64,000 bases of DNA from Chloroflexota bacterium (GCA_021323855.1 JAJPKE010000036.1:62001-126000), one strand, 5' to 3'; counted from the first letter of the stretch, positions 32,755-42,036 are shown. A program made the numbers and translations. The notes: a model not told the origin generated them from the letters alone.

Positions 32755-34713
32755 TCACACTTTGAACGCGAAGACGCCGAAGTTGGTGGCGCAGAGCGGT
32801 CCAACGGTGACCGTGTAGAGGTTGCCCGTATCGTTATTCTCGTACCACGTTTCGTAGATTTCGGTACTCGTGACAGCGACGGCGGCGATGTTGTAGTTTC
32901 CCTGCGCTACGTTGTGGAACACGAAATTATTGCTGGGCGTTGGCGCGGTTGTATACTCCCCGGAAAAATAGAAGGAGTTCGGATTGGCGTGCCTGGAAAG
33001 GTACATAATCGTCGCTGCGCCCGCCGGTAAGCCGGTGATCTGCCCAGTGACATTCTGCGGCGCGGCCAACTCCTTTTTCGCTTCTTTACCTTCCGGGGTG
33101 TCGCTGTAGCGTTGTGCAAGGGTCTGATACGTGGGGATGGCAGATTCGCAATCGCTGCTGATCTGCTGCTTGCCCAGCGAAAGATAGGCTTTGGCGGCCT
33201 CGGTATGCGCCAGGGTGGCATAGCTGCTCTTGGCGTAGGTCTGCGCCTGTTCTAACTCGTCCACCGCCTGTTGATAGCTGCCCCGGTTGTAGAGCAACGT
33301 TCCCCATTGATAATAGGCTTGCGCTGTTACCTCGACGACCTCACTCTGGCAGGTGGCATCGCACTGGCTATTACTCTGGTAGCCCGTCAGGAATTGCACG
33401 GCGTCGGCATACGGAACGTCTGTGCCGTTGGTCTTGATCCAGGCGCTATACGCCCTGAAGAGATCGGCGTTGGCGCGGTTCAGCGTCGCCTCATCGCGGT
33501 TATAGGTGTTGACGACGATGGTGAAGTGCTGGACGGCCTGCCCGTAATTATTTTCCGCAAGGAACTGCTCGCCCCATTCATCGTAGGTGCGCGCAATGTC
33601 CGGCGCATTGGGCGCGGCCTCACCGGAGAGCCGGTATTCCGCTATCGCCTGGCTCCATTGATGGCCGTTTTCAAGCACCGATCCCTGGAGATGGTGAATC
33701 TCCGGCGTCAGGCCGATGCCCGCGCCGCCAGACGCCAGCAGCACACAGACCAGCACGCCGCCAAGCAGAATCGTCGCCAGCGCACGCCGTCCGGCGATCA
33801 GCCGTGCGACCAGCACCACCAGCGCAGCGCCCGCCAGCCCGAACGCAACGAACCCTGCCAGCCGAGCGCCGTTCGCCCAGTCCGCGCCCAGCAGGACATC
33901 AACAGCGTAGGTCAGCGCGAGGATGACGAGCGCCGCCAGCGCCACCGCCACAACGATGACGCGCGAAAACGGTTTCTGCAAGATGTTCGGTTCGTTGGGC
34001 CGGGTGAGCACGGTAGACGTTGGGCCGAAGCCGGGAATCGTCTGCGGCGAGAGCGGCATCGAAGGCGAACCAGGATACCCTGGATAGCCGGGATAGTTGG
34101 GATACGACGGCATGACCGGCTGGCCGTTCGCGTCCAGCGGCATCGAAGGGCTGCCGGGATAGGGAATCGGCATACTTGGCGGCCCGGCGTAGGGTGGCTG
34201 GCCGCCCGGCGTCCCTGGTATTCCAGGGTATCCTGGAACGTTGGGATATCCTGGATACAATGGCGCGCTCGGTGGTCCGGCATACGCTGGCACCTGCCCC
34301 TCCGCCGGCTGATTGAAGGACATCTGCCCGGCGTAGGGGCCGAGCGGCATGCTGGGCGAACCAGGATACGCCGGATACCCAGGATAGGTAGGATACGGCG
34401 GATAACCGGGAGCTGACGGCATAGCGCCCGCTGGTGGCTGGCTCATTGATTGGCTCAACGGTTGGCTGGGAGGATTGGCCGGCGGCTGGCTCGCAGGCTG
34501 CCCTGACTGAGAGGCCGGGCCGGAAAGATTGTTCAGCCGGGCTTCGAGCGCCGGATAGAGTGGTCCGGTGGGAATATACTCCTGCTCCGGTCCCTGCGGC
34601 GTTCCCTGGGAGTTTGGCGGAGAGACGGCGGGCGGCGCAGATGCGAACGGATTCACTCCGCTGTCGTCGCTGGGCCGTGGTCCTTGCGAGGGCTTCTGTT
34701 CTTCGTTCATCAT
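32755..34713 (-). CDS. Membrane TPR protein with Tyr/Pro/Gly-rich repeats
   Basis: A 652-residue protein beginning at the paired ATG codons at 34713/34710. Residues 1-245 are disordered and built from repeats such as YPGYPAYPGSPSMPLGP and YPNYPGYPGYPGSPSMPL. Three hydrophobic helices follow (about 255-350). The C-terminal 300 residues form tetratricopeptide-like helical pairs (WSQAIAEYRLSGEAAP, NYGQAVQHFTIVVNTY, SYQQAVDELEQAQTYA) and end in a beta domain with conserved Tyr/Trp. The repeats resemble Pro/Tyr-rich adhesive or condensate-forming tails. Function is unknown; TPRs suggest it assembles other proteins at the membrane. GTGAGGA precedes the start. Confidence 0.72.
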   Translation of the reverse strand: MMNEEQKPSQGPRPSDDSGVNPFASAPPAVSPPNSQGTPQGPEQEYIPTGPLYPALEARLNNLSGPASQSGQPASQPPANPPSQPLSQSMSQPPAGAMPSAPGYPPYPTYPGYPAYPGSPSMPLGPYAGQMSFNQPAEGQVPAYAGPPSAPLYPGYPNVPGYPGIPGTPGGQPPYAGPPSMPIPYPGSPSMPLDANGQPVMPSYPNYPGYPGYPGSPSMPLSPQTIPGFGPTSTVLTRPNEPNILQKPFSRVIVVAVALAALVILALTYAVDVLLGADWANGARLAGFVAFGLAGAALVVLVARLIAGRRALATILLGGVLVCVLLASGGAGIGLTPEIHHLQGSVLENGHQWSQAIAEYRLSGEAAPNAPDIARTYDEWGEQFLAENNYGQAVQHFTIVVNTYNRDEATLNRANADLFRAYSAWIKTNGTDVPYADAVQFLTGYQSNSQCDATCQSEVVEVTAQAYYQWGTLLYNRGSYQQAVDELEQAQTYAKSSYATLAHTEAAKAYLSLGKQQISSDCESAIPTYQTLAQRYSDTPEGKEAKKELAAPQNVTGQITGLPAGAATIMYLSRHANPNSFYFSGEYTTAPTPSNNFVFHNVAQGNYNIAAVAVTSTEIYETWYENNDTGNLYTVTVGPLCATNFGVFAFKV

Positions 34714-34898
34714 GTTCCTCACTGGTGGCTCGAAATACTCGCAATAGATGAATGACACCTACCGGCAGAAAAACCTGCGTGAAAGCCTGTCGCAAGGAAG
34801 AGAACGATACGATTGCATATGGAGCAGGCAGCAAGCCTCACGCTCCACCATTGTAGAGCAACGATGCAGACAGGTATAGTCCATCAGCATTTTGGACT

Positions 34899-35009
34899 AG
34901 CCCCCACCCCTAACCCCTCTCCCGCGCACGGGGGAGGGGAACCAGAAAGCGGCGCAGGGAGGGTAAAATCAAGCCGCGCGTGGGAGAGGGGAACCAGAGG
35001 GGCAGGCAT
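34899..35009. repeat. GC-rich dispersed repeat copies
   Basis: The 296-base gap between the TPR gene and the SbcC-like gene has no gene. The part next to the SbcC-like gene carries CCCCCACCCCTAACCCCTCT, then CCCGCGCACGGGGGAGGGGA, and after a 45-base spacer GGGAGAGGGGAACCAGAGGG. The family is the one described at 4.6 kb. Bases 34714-34898 show no other motif. Confidence 0.78.
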
Positions 35010-38000
35010 TCAGGCGGGCACGAGCAGGTCGTCTTCGATTTCGGCCAGCACTGTCTTGCCGTTGCGCTTTTCCAGGTGGATGACGCTATCCAGCCCTTGC
35101 TCAAAGGTGTCGTCATGGCTGATGACGATGAGTTGATCGAAGCCGCGCACGCGCCGGATCTGCTCGGCAAGATTGACACGTCGCTCGCCATCCATATTCT
35201 GCGTCGGCTCGTCGAAGAAGGCGATGTCGAGCCGTGTCAGATGGCGTAGCAGCGCCAGCCGCACCGCCAGCGCCGCGCTCATCTGCTCGCCACCGCTCAG
35301 TTGCGCGAAGCTGCGCTCCTGGCCGTCCCTGCGCAGCACGATTTCATAGTCATTGGTCCAGGCAAGTTCCGCCGAACGGTCGCCCATAATCTCACCGAAG
35401 ATGGTATTGGCGCGGGCAGAAATCTCGCGGAGCAGCGCCTTCATGATGTTGGGGCCGGCTTCTTTGATGGTATCGCGGAACTGTTGGAGCATCTGCTCCA
35501 GGTCTTCCAGCGCGCTGAATTCCTGGCGCTCGCTCTCCAATGTCGTCAGCAGCATCTCCACCCGCGCGATTTCATCAGCGAGGTGTTTGCTATCTTCCTG
35601 CTTGTTGCGCAATTCTTCGCGCTTTCTACCATCCTCATGTTTGAGTTCGTCGCAGCGCGCCTCTGCCTGCACCAGCGCCGCCTCATCGAAGGCGCCGCCA
35701 GCCGCCTCAAACGCCTTCGTCGCGCGCACGCTGGCAGCCTGCGCCGTCTGCGCCGCTTTGGTGGCGCTGGCGACATCAGCCTGGCGCGCGGGCAGCGATT
35801 CCGCCACCTTCTCATATTGCAGATACCGCTGGTGGCCGGGCTGCGCCTGTTCCAGTTCGCCGCGCAGCGCTTCCAGTTCGCCATCCAGCCCGCTGTATGG
35901 CTCAAGCGCGGTATCCAGCGCGTCGAGTTGCGCCGCCAGTTCGCGCACCTGCCGTTCCAGCTTGCCTACGCTGGCCTCGTGGTTAGCCTGCTCGCTGGCG
36001 ATGCGTTGGAGGCCGGTGCGTTCGGCGCGCGGATCACCCAGCGCCGCCAGTTCCGCTTTGAGCTGTTCCAGCGCCGCGCGGGCAGGTTCCAGCGCCGCCA
36101 GTTCCTGCTGATATCTGGCGATATCACCAGTGGTTTCTGCGTGCTGCGTTTTGAGCCGCGCCAGTTCATCCCGGCGTGGCTCCAACTCGCGTAGCTTCTT
36201 ATCGGCCTCGTCGCTGCGTTTGAAGAGCTTCTGCGCCTCCGCCAGATCACCCGCGCTGGGGCTGGAACCTTCCAGATATTCGATCTCTTGCTGCTCGGCG
36301 GCAAGCTGCGCCAGCCGCTTCTCCGCCGCTCTGCGCTGCTCACTGGCGTCCTGGAGCCGCTGCTCATAGAGGTCCAGCTTGTCGTAGTATTCGCGCACCG
36401 TGCGGGCGTGGTCGCGTTGCGCCGCCGCCTGCGCCAGTTCTTCGCGCGCCGTCGCCAGCGCCTTTTCTTCCTGCACAATCAACTTGTCGAAGTAGCCGCT
36501 CAGGCTGCTCATGCCCTTGCGCTGGATGTTGAGGCAGGGTTCCTGCAAGAAGGGACAATTGCCGCCGCCGGATGCCTCGCGCGAACGCTCATGCTGTTCG
36601 CGCCGCGCCTCGATGCGCCGCAGCTTGTCCTCGATGGCGCGGCACTCGTCTTCCAGCGCCGGAAGGGACTCGGCTACCGCCTGATTCGCGCGAATCTTGC
36701 GCACGTTCTCTTGCAATCGCGCCTCGTTGGCGGCGGCTTTCTCGCGCAGCGTTGCCGCTTCCTGCTGCTCCGCTGTGATCTTGCCGAGCCGCTTCTTGCG
36801 CTCGCTCTGCCGCGCCCGCTGATCCTGAAGCATCGTCACGTGTTCGCGCCGCTCGTCCAGCAGCGACGCCTCCGCCCGGTGCAATTCCAGCGCGCTGATA
36901 GCCCGCTCGCAGGCCGCAATATCGTCATCCAGCCGCCGCAGCATTTGCTCGGCACGTTCGCGTTGGGCAGTCACGTCGTCATAGCGTTCGCTGCGCCGCT
37001 CTGCCTCCTGCTGCTGCCGTTCGAGCGCCTCCTGCCGGTCCACATTGGGCAGCAGCGCGACGATGCGCTGGGCCGCCTGGTGCGCAGCGTCGAGTTGCGC
37101 GCGGGCATTGTGCAGGTCGCGGTCGGCGGCAGCATGTTTCGCAGCGGCGGCGGCGCGTTGTTGCCGCAATTCATCGCGTTCGCGGGCGCGTTTGGTCGCC
37201 TCATCGTAGTGACGCTGCGCTGCGAGATAGCGTTGATAATCAGCGCTGGCGTCATCGCAGATGCGCACGGCCTCACGCGCCGCATCCAGCAGCGCATTGG
37301 CGGCATGTAGGCGTTGTTCGGCGGCGCTGGCCTCAGCCGCCGCCAGGTCTGCGGCGCTCTTGAGTTTCTGTACAGTGTCGCGTTGCGCACGCAGGCTGTC
37401 GCGCCGCTGCTCCATCGCCGCCACTTCGCGCTGAAGGTCTTGCAGTCGCGCCGTGATGAGGCGCTCCTGCTCATGCAGGTCAACAAGCGCCGCGCGCCAG
37501 CCGTCGAGTTGATTGGTTTCGCGTTCGAGGTCAGCAATGCGCCTTTCGACGCTGCGCCGCTCCTCCTGGAGATAGCTGCGCGTCTCACGCAGCTTCTCGG
37601 CGGCTTTCTGGTAATCTTCCACCTGAAGCAGCGCGTCGAACTTTTTCTTGCGGTTGGCTGGTGTCAGCAAGAAATCGGCGGTGAAGGTGCCCTGTGGGAC
37701 GCCGAGCGCGTCATTGAAGAGGTCGCGCAGGCTGATGTTGGTTTCCAGCCGCAGATGACGGCGCAGGAAGTCGTTGACATCGGCCTTCTGCTCCACGACG
37801 CGCGTCTGAAGTTCGGGATCGTAGATAAACCAGGTAGGTGAGGAGCCGCAGCGACGCACCGCCTGATATTCGCGGTCGTCCTCGGCGGAGATGAAGGAAA
37901 CGGTGACGACGCCGTAGCGTTCGCCCTCGCGCACAAACTGATCCTGTGAATAATTGATGGAATCGAAGAGCGCAAAACCGATGGCCTCAACCAGCGTGGA

Positions 38001-38108
38001 TTTACCGGCGCCGTTGTGGCCACGGATGGCGATAGTGCCGTTGCTGAACGGCACCGTAATTTTCGAATAGCTTTTGATGTTTTCCAGCGCGACAGATGTA
38101 ATGCGCAC
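35010..38108 (-). CDS. SbcC/Rad50-like SMC-family ATPase
   Basis: A 1,032-residue ATPase with split head domains. Walker A GHNGAGKST is at residues 30-38. Two long coiled coils (about 170-500 and 540-880) flank a hook at about 515-525, and the second head carries the signature AQLSGGEQMSAALAVRLAL and Walker B IAFFDEPTQNMD. The hook reads NCPFLQEPC, two cysteines six residues apart instead of the CxxC of most Rad50 proteins. SbcC/Rad50 works with the SbcD/Mre11 nuclease in double-strand-break repair; no sbcD is nearby, although a NurA nuclease lies 3.4 kb downstream on the same strand. It starts at GTG 38108. Confidence 0.9.
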   Translation of the reverse strand: MRITSVALENIKSYSKITVPFSNGTIAIRGHNGAGKSTLVEAIGFALFDSINYSQDQFVREGERYGVVTVSFISAEDDREYQAVRRCGSSPTWFIYDPELQTRVVEQKADVNDFLRRHLRLETNISLRDLFNDALGVPQGTFTADFLLTPANRKKKFDALLQVEDYQKAAEKLRETRSYLQEERRSVERRIADLERETNQLDGWRAALVDLHEQERLITARLQDLQREVAAMEQRRDSLRAQRDTVQKLKSAADLAAAEASAAEQRLHAANALLDAAREAVRICDDASADYQRYLAAQRHYDEATKRARERDELRQQRAAAAAKHAAADRDLHNARAQLDAAHQAAQRIVALLPNVDRQEALERQQQEAERRSERYDDVTAQRERAEQMLRRLDDDIAACERAISALELHRAEASLLDERREHVTMLQDQRARQSERKKRLGKITAEQQEAATLREKAAANEARLQENVRKIRANQAVAESLPALEDECRAIEDKLRRIEARREQHERSREASGGGNCPFLQEPCLNIQRKGMSSLSGYFDKLIVQEEKALATAREELAQAAAQRDHARTVREYYDKLDLYEQRLQDASEQRRAAEKRLAQLAAEQQEIEYLEGSSPSAGDLAEAQKLFKRSDEADKKLRELEPRRDELARLKTQHAETTGDIARYQQELAALEPARAALEQLKAELAALGDPRAERTGLQRIASEQANHEASVGKLERQVRELAAQLDALDTALEPYSGLDGELEALRGELEQAQPGHQRYLQYEKVAESLPARQADVASATKAAQTAQAASVRATKAFEAAGGAFDEAALVQAEARCDELKHEDGRKREELRNKQEDSKHLADEIARVEMLLTTLESERQEFSALEDLEQMLQQFRDTIKEAGPNIMKALLREISARANTIFGEIMGDRSAELAWTNDYEIVLRRDGQERSFAQLSGGEQMSAALAVRLALLRHLTRLDIAFFDEPTQNMDGERRVNLAEQIRRVRGFDQLIVISHDDTFEQGLDSVIHLEKRNGKTVLAEIEDDLLVPA

Positions 38109-38418
38109 GGCTGTTCCGCTGCCCTCCGGCCTCTTGAGGAATCACTCTCGGCTCTGAAGAGCCGGAGCAGGCGTTATGGAAGAGGCTGAAGCCGGAGCAT
38201 ACCCAGCGTGAACGACTTCAGTCCAACCCAAACTGTGCGCCGGCAGTTTACTGCCGCGAGTTCCACATACCAATGGGGACATGATCTTCTTCCGGCGCGC
38301 TCATGCAAAAGTGGAAATGCTTCTGCATTGCGCCACCGAAGCGGACCGGCTGTTCCAGTCTCAGTATAGCATGCGGCGTGCTGTCGCTCGGACGTTTGGG
38401 GCAATGCGGGCGATTATC
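38109..38418. repeat. Cluster of short palindromes (second repeat family)
   Basis: This 310-base gap between the SbcC-like gene and purQ contains no gene. It carries a run of short AT-centred palindromes: CGGCTCTGAAGAGCCG at 38149-38164, AGGCTGAAGCC at 38187-38197, GACTTCAGTC near 38213, and CGGCAGTTTACTGCCG at 38241-38256. The same types of palindrome occur at 41.07-41.28 kb. Confidence 0.65.
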
Positions 38419-39132
38419 TCAGACAGCGGCAACGCTGCGCCGTCCGGCCAGCGCCGCCACCATCGAGCCGAAGATCAGCCGGCCATCTTCGCCGCCCAGG
38501 ATGGCCTCCCCGCAGCGTTCGGGGTGCGGCATCATCGCGGCGACGTTGCGGCCAGGGCTGACGATTCCGGCGATATTGCGGCGCGAACCGTTGGGGTTGG
38601 ATTCCGGCGTCGCGTTGCCATACGCATCGCAGTAGCGCAGCAGTACACCGCCGCTGGCCTCCAGCGCATCGAGCGTAGCCTCGTCAGCGAAATAGTTGCC
38701 CTCGCCGTGCGAGATCGGCACACGAATCACCTGCCCTGGTTGGCAAAGCTGGGTGAAAGGCGTCGCGGCGTTCTCCACGCGCAGGTATGTCCACTGGCAG
38801 CGAAATTGCAGGCTTTCGTTGCGCAACATCGCACCGGGGAGCAGACCGGCTTCCAGGAGAATCTGAAAGCCGTTGCAGATGCCCAGCACCAGCCCGCCGC
38901 GCTCTGCAAACGCCTTGATGGACCCCATCACCGGCGCAAAGCGAGCGATGGCTCCGGCGCGCAGATAATCGCCATAGGAGAAGCCGCCGGGCAACACGAT
39001 GGCGTCACAGCCCTGCAAATCGGTCTCTTCGTGCCAGATGCTCACCGCTTCGTGGCCCATCACCGGCCCCAGGATACGCAGACAATCTTTATCGCTCCAC
39101 GTTCCGGGAAACACCACCACGCCAAACTTCAT
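38419..39132 (-). CDS. purQ: Phosphoribosylformylglycinamidine synthase, glutaminase subunit
   Basis: A 237-residue class-I glutamine amidotransferase, PurQ. The nucleophile cysteine sits in [13 protein letters not shown] and the catalytic His/Glu in [26 protein letters not shown] is diagnostic. PurQ supplies ammonia to PurL for the fourth step of purine synthesis (FGAR to FGAM) and needs PurS in most bacteria. Neither purS nor purL is adjacent. It follows moaD and moaE on the same strand, 24 bases after moaE, so the three seem to form one operon, an unusual pairing. GAGGG precedes the ATG. Confidence 0.96.
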   Translation of the reverse strand: MKFGVVVFPGTWSDKDCLRILGPVMGHEAVSIWHEETDLQGCDAIVLPGGFSYGDYLRAGAIARFAPVMGSIKAFAERGGLVLGICNGFQILLEAGLLPGAMLRNESLQFRCQWTYLRVENAATPFTQLCQPGQVIRVPISHGEGNYFADEATLDALEASGGVLLRYCDAYGNATPESNPNGSRRNIAGIVSPGRNVAAMMPHPERCGEAILGGEDGRLIFGSMVAALAGRRSVAAV

Positions 39133-39156
39133 CGGATAACCCTCATTATGGAATTG

Positions 39157-39579
39157 CTAGCCCTCGACCCACTCTTCGCCGTCCTCTGCGACCTCTTTCT
39201 TGAAGATCGGCACGGTGGCCTTGAGGGTGTCTATCGCGTAGCGGCACGCCTCGAACGCCTCGGCGCGGTGCGGGCAGGCAACGACAATCACCACGCTGCA
39301 CTCGCCGATTTCCATGCGCCCGATGCGGTGGACCATTGCCAGGTGATCGGTGCCCCAGCGGCGCTCAACTTCAGCAGCGATGGTTGCCATCTCTTGCTCT
39401 GCCATCTCCGGGTAGGCGTCGTATTCCAGGTAACGCACGCGCTTGCCGCGCGCATTATCGCGCACGACACCCTCGAATGTCACGAGGCCACCGGCGCCAG
39501 GATACGAAACCGCCTCCACCAGTGCCCGCACCGCCGCCGCATCCAGCGGATCGCGCGTGATCTTGAGAATTGCCGCCAT
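39157..39579 (-). CDS. moaE: Molybdopterin synthase catalytic subunit
   Basis: A 140-residue MoaE. Family motifs are VTFEGVVRDNARGKRVRYLEYDAYPEMA in sequence order, then MVHRIGRMEIGECSVVIVVACPHR and a basic C-terminal segment with the active-site lysine in IFKKEV. MoaE joins with thiocarboxylated MoaD to put two sulfurs into precursor Z and form molybdopterin. It lies 6 bases after moaD and 24 bases before purQ. No other molybdenum-cofactor gene is in the window. Confidence 0.95.
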   Translation of the reverse strand: MAAILKITRDPLDAAAVRALVEAVSYPGAGGLVTFEGVVRDNARGKRVRYLEYDAYPEMAEQEMATIAAEVERRWGTDHLAMVHRIGRMEIGECSVVIVVACPHRAEAFEACRYAIDTLKATVPIFKKEVAEDGEEWVEG

Positions 39580-39585
39580 AGGGAA

Positions 39586-39831
39586 TCAACCTCCTCCGAG
39601 CGGTGGAATAAACGCCAGTTCGTCGCCGTCGTGTAGCGCCGCACCGGCGGAGACGTAGGAACGATTGAGCGCGACGGCGCAGCGCGGCAACACCTTCGCC
39701 AGCGACGGATAGCGTTCCGCCAGCAGCGCGCGCACGGTTGCCGCAGTCGCTTCGGATGGCAGATCGAGCAGCTCCTCATCGCGTCCGGTGGCCTCGCGCA
39801 GCGCCGCGAAATAACGTATTCGCACAGACAT
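39586..39831 (-). CDS. moaD: Molybdopterin synthase sulfur carrier subunit
   Basis: An 81-residue beta-grasp protein of the MoaD/ThiS family. The N terminus MSVRIRYFAALREATG and the C-terminal DELAFIPPLGGG are typical; the final Gly-Gly is where MoeB adds the thiocarboxylate used by MoaE. It is the first gene of a short operon followed by moaE and purQ. Length and ending are normal. The 248-base gap upstream, to the membrane protein gene at 40080, shows no further feature. Confidence 0.95.
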   Translation of the reverse strand: MSVRIRYFAALREATGRDEELLDLPSEATAATVRALLAERYPSLAKVLPRCAVALNRSYVSAGAALHDGDELAFIPPLGGG

Positions 39832-40079
39832 GTCGCCTTGCTCCTAAATCATGGCCTGAAAAATCCCAGTGATGAGAACTCGCTACTGCGAGAGAGGTGT
39901 CTCAATTTACCTCATCATGGTATCACCATCCATCGCGTCGCCGCCGCCATCCGCTCTTTCCGCCTCTATGTTTGCCCATTGTTTAGAGTAGCCGATTCGG
40001 CGCGAGATTTGCGATGAAGGCTGAGATACTGGACTACTATTGATGACATCCATAGATCAGTACAAGGCGAGGACGAGTG

Positions 40080-41060
40080 ATGGCGTATTACAGATCGAGC
40101 TATGCGACGGAAGGTTCCAGAGTTTCCAGGAGTGGAGCGCAGGCATCCGGCGCGGCTGCCGCTGGTGGCTGCCTGGCAACGATTGCGCTGCTCGTGGCGG
40201 CGGCGCTCTTTGGCGCGCTGTTTTACGTGCAACAAACGCAGCATATCATCTTGACGACACCACGGCAGATTGTCGAGGTCGTTGCGGTGGTCTGCGTCGC
40301 GGCAGTGGTGGCGCTGCTCTGCGCCGCCCTCGCCAGCGCGCTGAATCTCTATGCGCTGACGCGCAGCGCAAACGCGCGCCGTGTCTTTGCGCTGCTCTAT
40401 GCGCTGGTGGTGCTGGGCGTGATGCTCGTCTTCACGTTGACGACGCTGGCGCCGCGCGTCCTGGCACTCGCGCAACTCAATAGCCAGGTCGTGCCGTTTG
40501 CCTATGCGATGCGCGACGACTGCCAGAAGCCACTGGAACGGACGAGCAGCGATCTATCAAAGACCGCCAGCGATGACCAGGCGAACGTCAACAACGACCA
40601 GGGATTCGCTACCATGATGTCGGCAGACGCCAATCTGCTTCAGCAGGACGCAGCGGCGCTTGCCAGCAGTTCTCAGATGTTGCAAGGCATCACCGCGCCG
40701 GAACCGAAATACCAGCATTTGCTCAGCGATTGCCAGGCGACGGTCAGCGGCCTGAAGAGCTTCCTGACCGATGAGAACGGTCCGCATGCCATCCACATCC
40801 CTGCGCCGTATGACAGCATCTTCGCGCCGACAATGAGCGGTATCACGCTGCTGAAAACAGTGGCGGCGATTGCCGGTGGCACGAGCCAGGTGCAGGCGCC
40901 CGCCAGCGCACTTCAGCCGGTGCTGGCTGCCGCCATCCCGCCGATCCTGGCGCTCGTGCCGGTCAACCTCACCAGCGAAGGCACCCAGCTTCAGCAGGAC
41001 ATCCGCACCACGCTCGATACCAGCCTCGCGCCCTTCCAGGAGCGCATCCCGTTGGAGTAA
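40080..41060 (+). CDS. Three-helix membrane protein of unknown function
   Basis: A 326-residue protein with a short Ser/Gly-rich cytoplasmic start, three hydrophobic helices (about 29-50, 60-90 and 98-120) and a soluble helical domain from about 125 to the end. The soluble part has two cysteines (DDCQKPLERT, LSDCQATVSG) that may form a disulfide. The ATG at 40080 follows GCGAGGA; a GTG three bases earlier is possible. I do not recognise the family. It stands alone between the moaD-moaE-purQ operon and a repeat cluster. Confidence 0.62.
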   Translation: MAYYRSSYATEGSRVSRSGAQASGAAAAGGCLATIALLVAAALFGALFYVQQTQHIILTTPRQIVEVVAVVCVAAVVALLCAALASALNLYALTRSANARRVFALLYALVVLGVMLVFTLTTLAPRVLALAQLNSQVVPFAYAMRDDCQKPLERTSSDLSKTASDDQANVNNDQGFATMMSADANLLQQDAAALASSSQMLQGITAPEPKYQHLLSDCQATVSGLKSFLTDENGPHAIHIPAPYDSIFAPTMSGITLLKTVAAIAGGTSQVQAPASALQPVLAAAIPPILALVPVNLTSEGTQLQQDIRTTLDTSLAPFQERIPLE

Positions 41061-41069
41061 CAGATGGCG

Positions 41070-41290
41070 CGCTCGTGGCAGTAAACTGCCAGCGCACGGA
41101 CGAAGCGCTAATCCTCGCGGCAGCCAACTGCCCGCGCACGCAACTGATAGACTAAAGTCCTTGCGGGTGGCGCACGGCGAGGCTTCAGCCTATCTCACCG
41201 TGCGTCGGCTTTTTAAAGCCGCGAACACGTGAACACGCAAAGAGCACAAAGAGGCCGACGGATGAATCCGTCGGCCCTTCGCTCACCTGC
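41070..41290. repeat. Cluster of short palindromes (second repeat family)
   Basis: This 316-base gap carries no gene. It contains TGGCAGTAAACTGCCA (41076-41091), CGGCAGCCAACTGCCCG near 41108, GACTAAAGTC near 41150, AGGCTTCAGCCT near 41180, CGGCTTTTTAAAGCCG near 41206 and a perfect 11-bp dyad GGCCGACGGAT-N2-ATCCGTCGGCC at 41253-41276. The units match those at 38.15-38.26 kb. Confidence 0.68.
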
Positions 41291-41335
41291 ATAAGTCTGT
41301 CGCCACTCGCTACGACTGTTTGCCCTACGTCTGGC

Positions 41336-41376
41336 ACCCCTCTCCCGCGCACGGGGGAGGGGCTGGGGGTGGGGGC
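41336..41376. repeat. GC-rich dispersed repeat copy
   Basis: CCCCTCTCCCGCGCACGGGG followed by GAGGGGCTGGGGGTGGGGGC, ending directly at the stop codon of the FKBP gene. It is the first repeat family (see 4.6 kb), in the same orientation as the copies at 6.17 and 23.35 kb. Its hairpin could serve as the terminator of the FKBP gene. Confidence 0.78.
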
Positions 41377-42036
41377 TTAAGAATCAATGCTCACCAGCGT
41401 GATGTCGAAGATCAGCGTGGCATTGGGGGGAATCGCGGGCGGTTGCCCCTGCGCGCCATAGGCCAGCGATGCTGGAATGATGAGGCGGCGTGTGCCACCC
41501 GGCTTCATGCCGATCAGGCCGATGTTCCAACCGGAAATCACCTGCGCCTGCCCTACGTTTTGCACCTGATATGTGCCACCGTGCAGATAGGAGCTATCGA
41601 ACATCGTGCCGTTAGATTGCAGCCAGCCGGTGTAGATCACCGTCACATTGTTGCCTGCTGCCACCGCCGGGCCGCAGCCGACTTTCACATCAATATACTG
41701 CAAACCCTGATCGCTCACTTCGGTGCCCTTGACCGGCGGTGGTGTCGCGGGTGGCTTGAGCGATGGCACCGGGCCAACCGGCGTCGCCGTCGGCGCGGGG
41801 CAGGCGGAGGCCGTCGCATGCGCGGAGGCATGCCCTTTTTGCGCAAAGGGATTATGGGTCACGAACAGCCCGACCAGACCAGCGACGATGAGAACAGTGG
41901 CAATGCCAAGAAGGATACGATTACGGCGCTGGCGTTCATAGGCGCGGCGCGCGGCGCGAGCCTGTCGTTTGCTGATCGTGGCCTTTGTCGCTGCGGAAGA
42001 AGTGGCTGGACGGCTATTGGAAGTCTGTGACGGCAT
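41377..42036 (-). CDS. Membrane-anchored FKBP-type peptidyl-prolyl isomerase
   Basis: A 219-residue protein. Residues 1-42 are basic and cytoplasmic, 43-62 form a transmembrane helix (ILLGIATVLIVAGLVGLFV), and a Pro/Thr-rich linker runs to about 105. The FKBP domain (110-219) follows: VTVIYTGWLQSNGTMFDSS, VISGWNIGLIGMKPGGTRRL, IPASLAYGAQG and the closing LIFDITLVSI. The active-site aromatic and aspartate positions are kept. It should speed proline isomerisation in proteins folding outside the membrane. GGGGAGAGGATCACC precedes the ATG. It appears to be a single gene. Confidence 0.92.
   Translation of the reverse strand: MPSQTSNSRPATSSAATKATISKRQARAARRAYERQRRNRILLGIATVLIVAGLVGLFVTHNPFAQKGHASAHATASACPAPTATPVGPVPSLKPPATPPPVKGTEVSDQGLQYIDVKVGCGPAVAAGNNVTVIYTGWLQSNGTMFDSSYLHGGTYQVQNVGQAQVISGWNIGLIGMKPGGTRRLIIPASLAYGAQGQPPAIPPNATLIFDITLVSIDS

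Noticed and set aside
33271-34416. A 381-codon plus-strand Arg/His-rich frame
   Set aside because: Shadow of the repeat-rich TPR gene; its composition follows from the repeats on the other strand.
38281-39636. A 451-codon plus-strand frame
   Set aside because: Lies opposite purQ, moaE and part of moaD, all of which have clear catalytic motifs.
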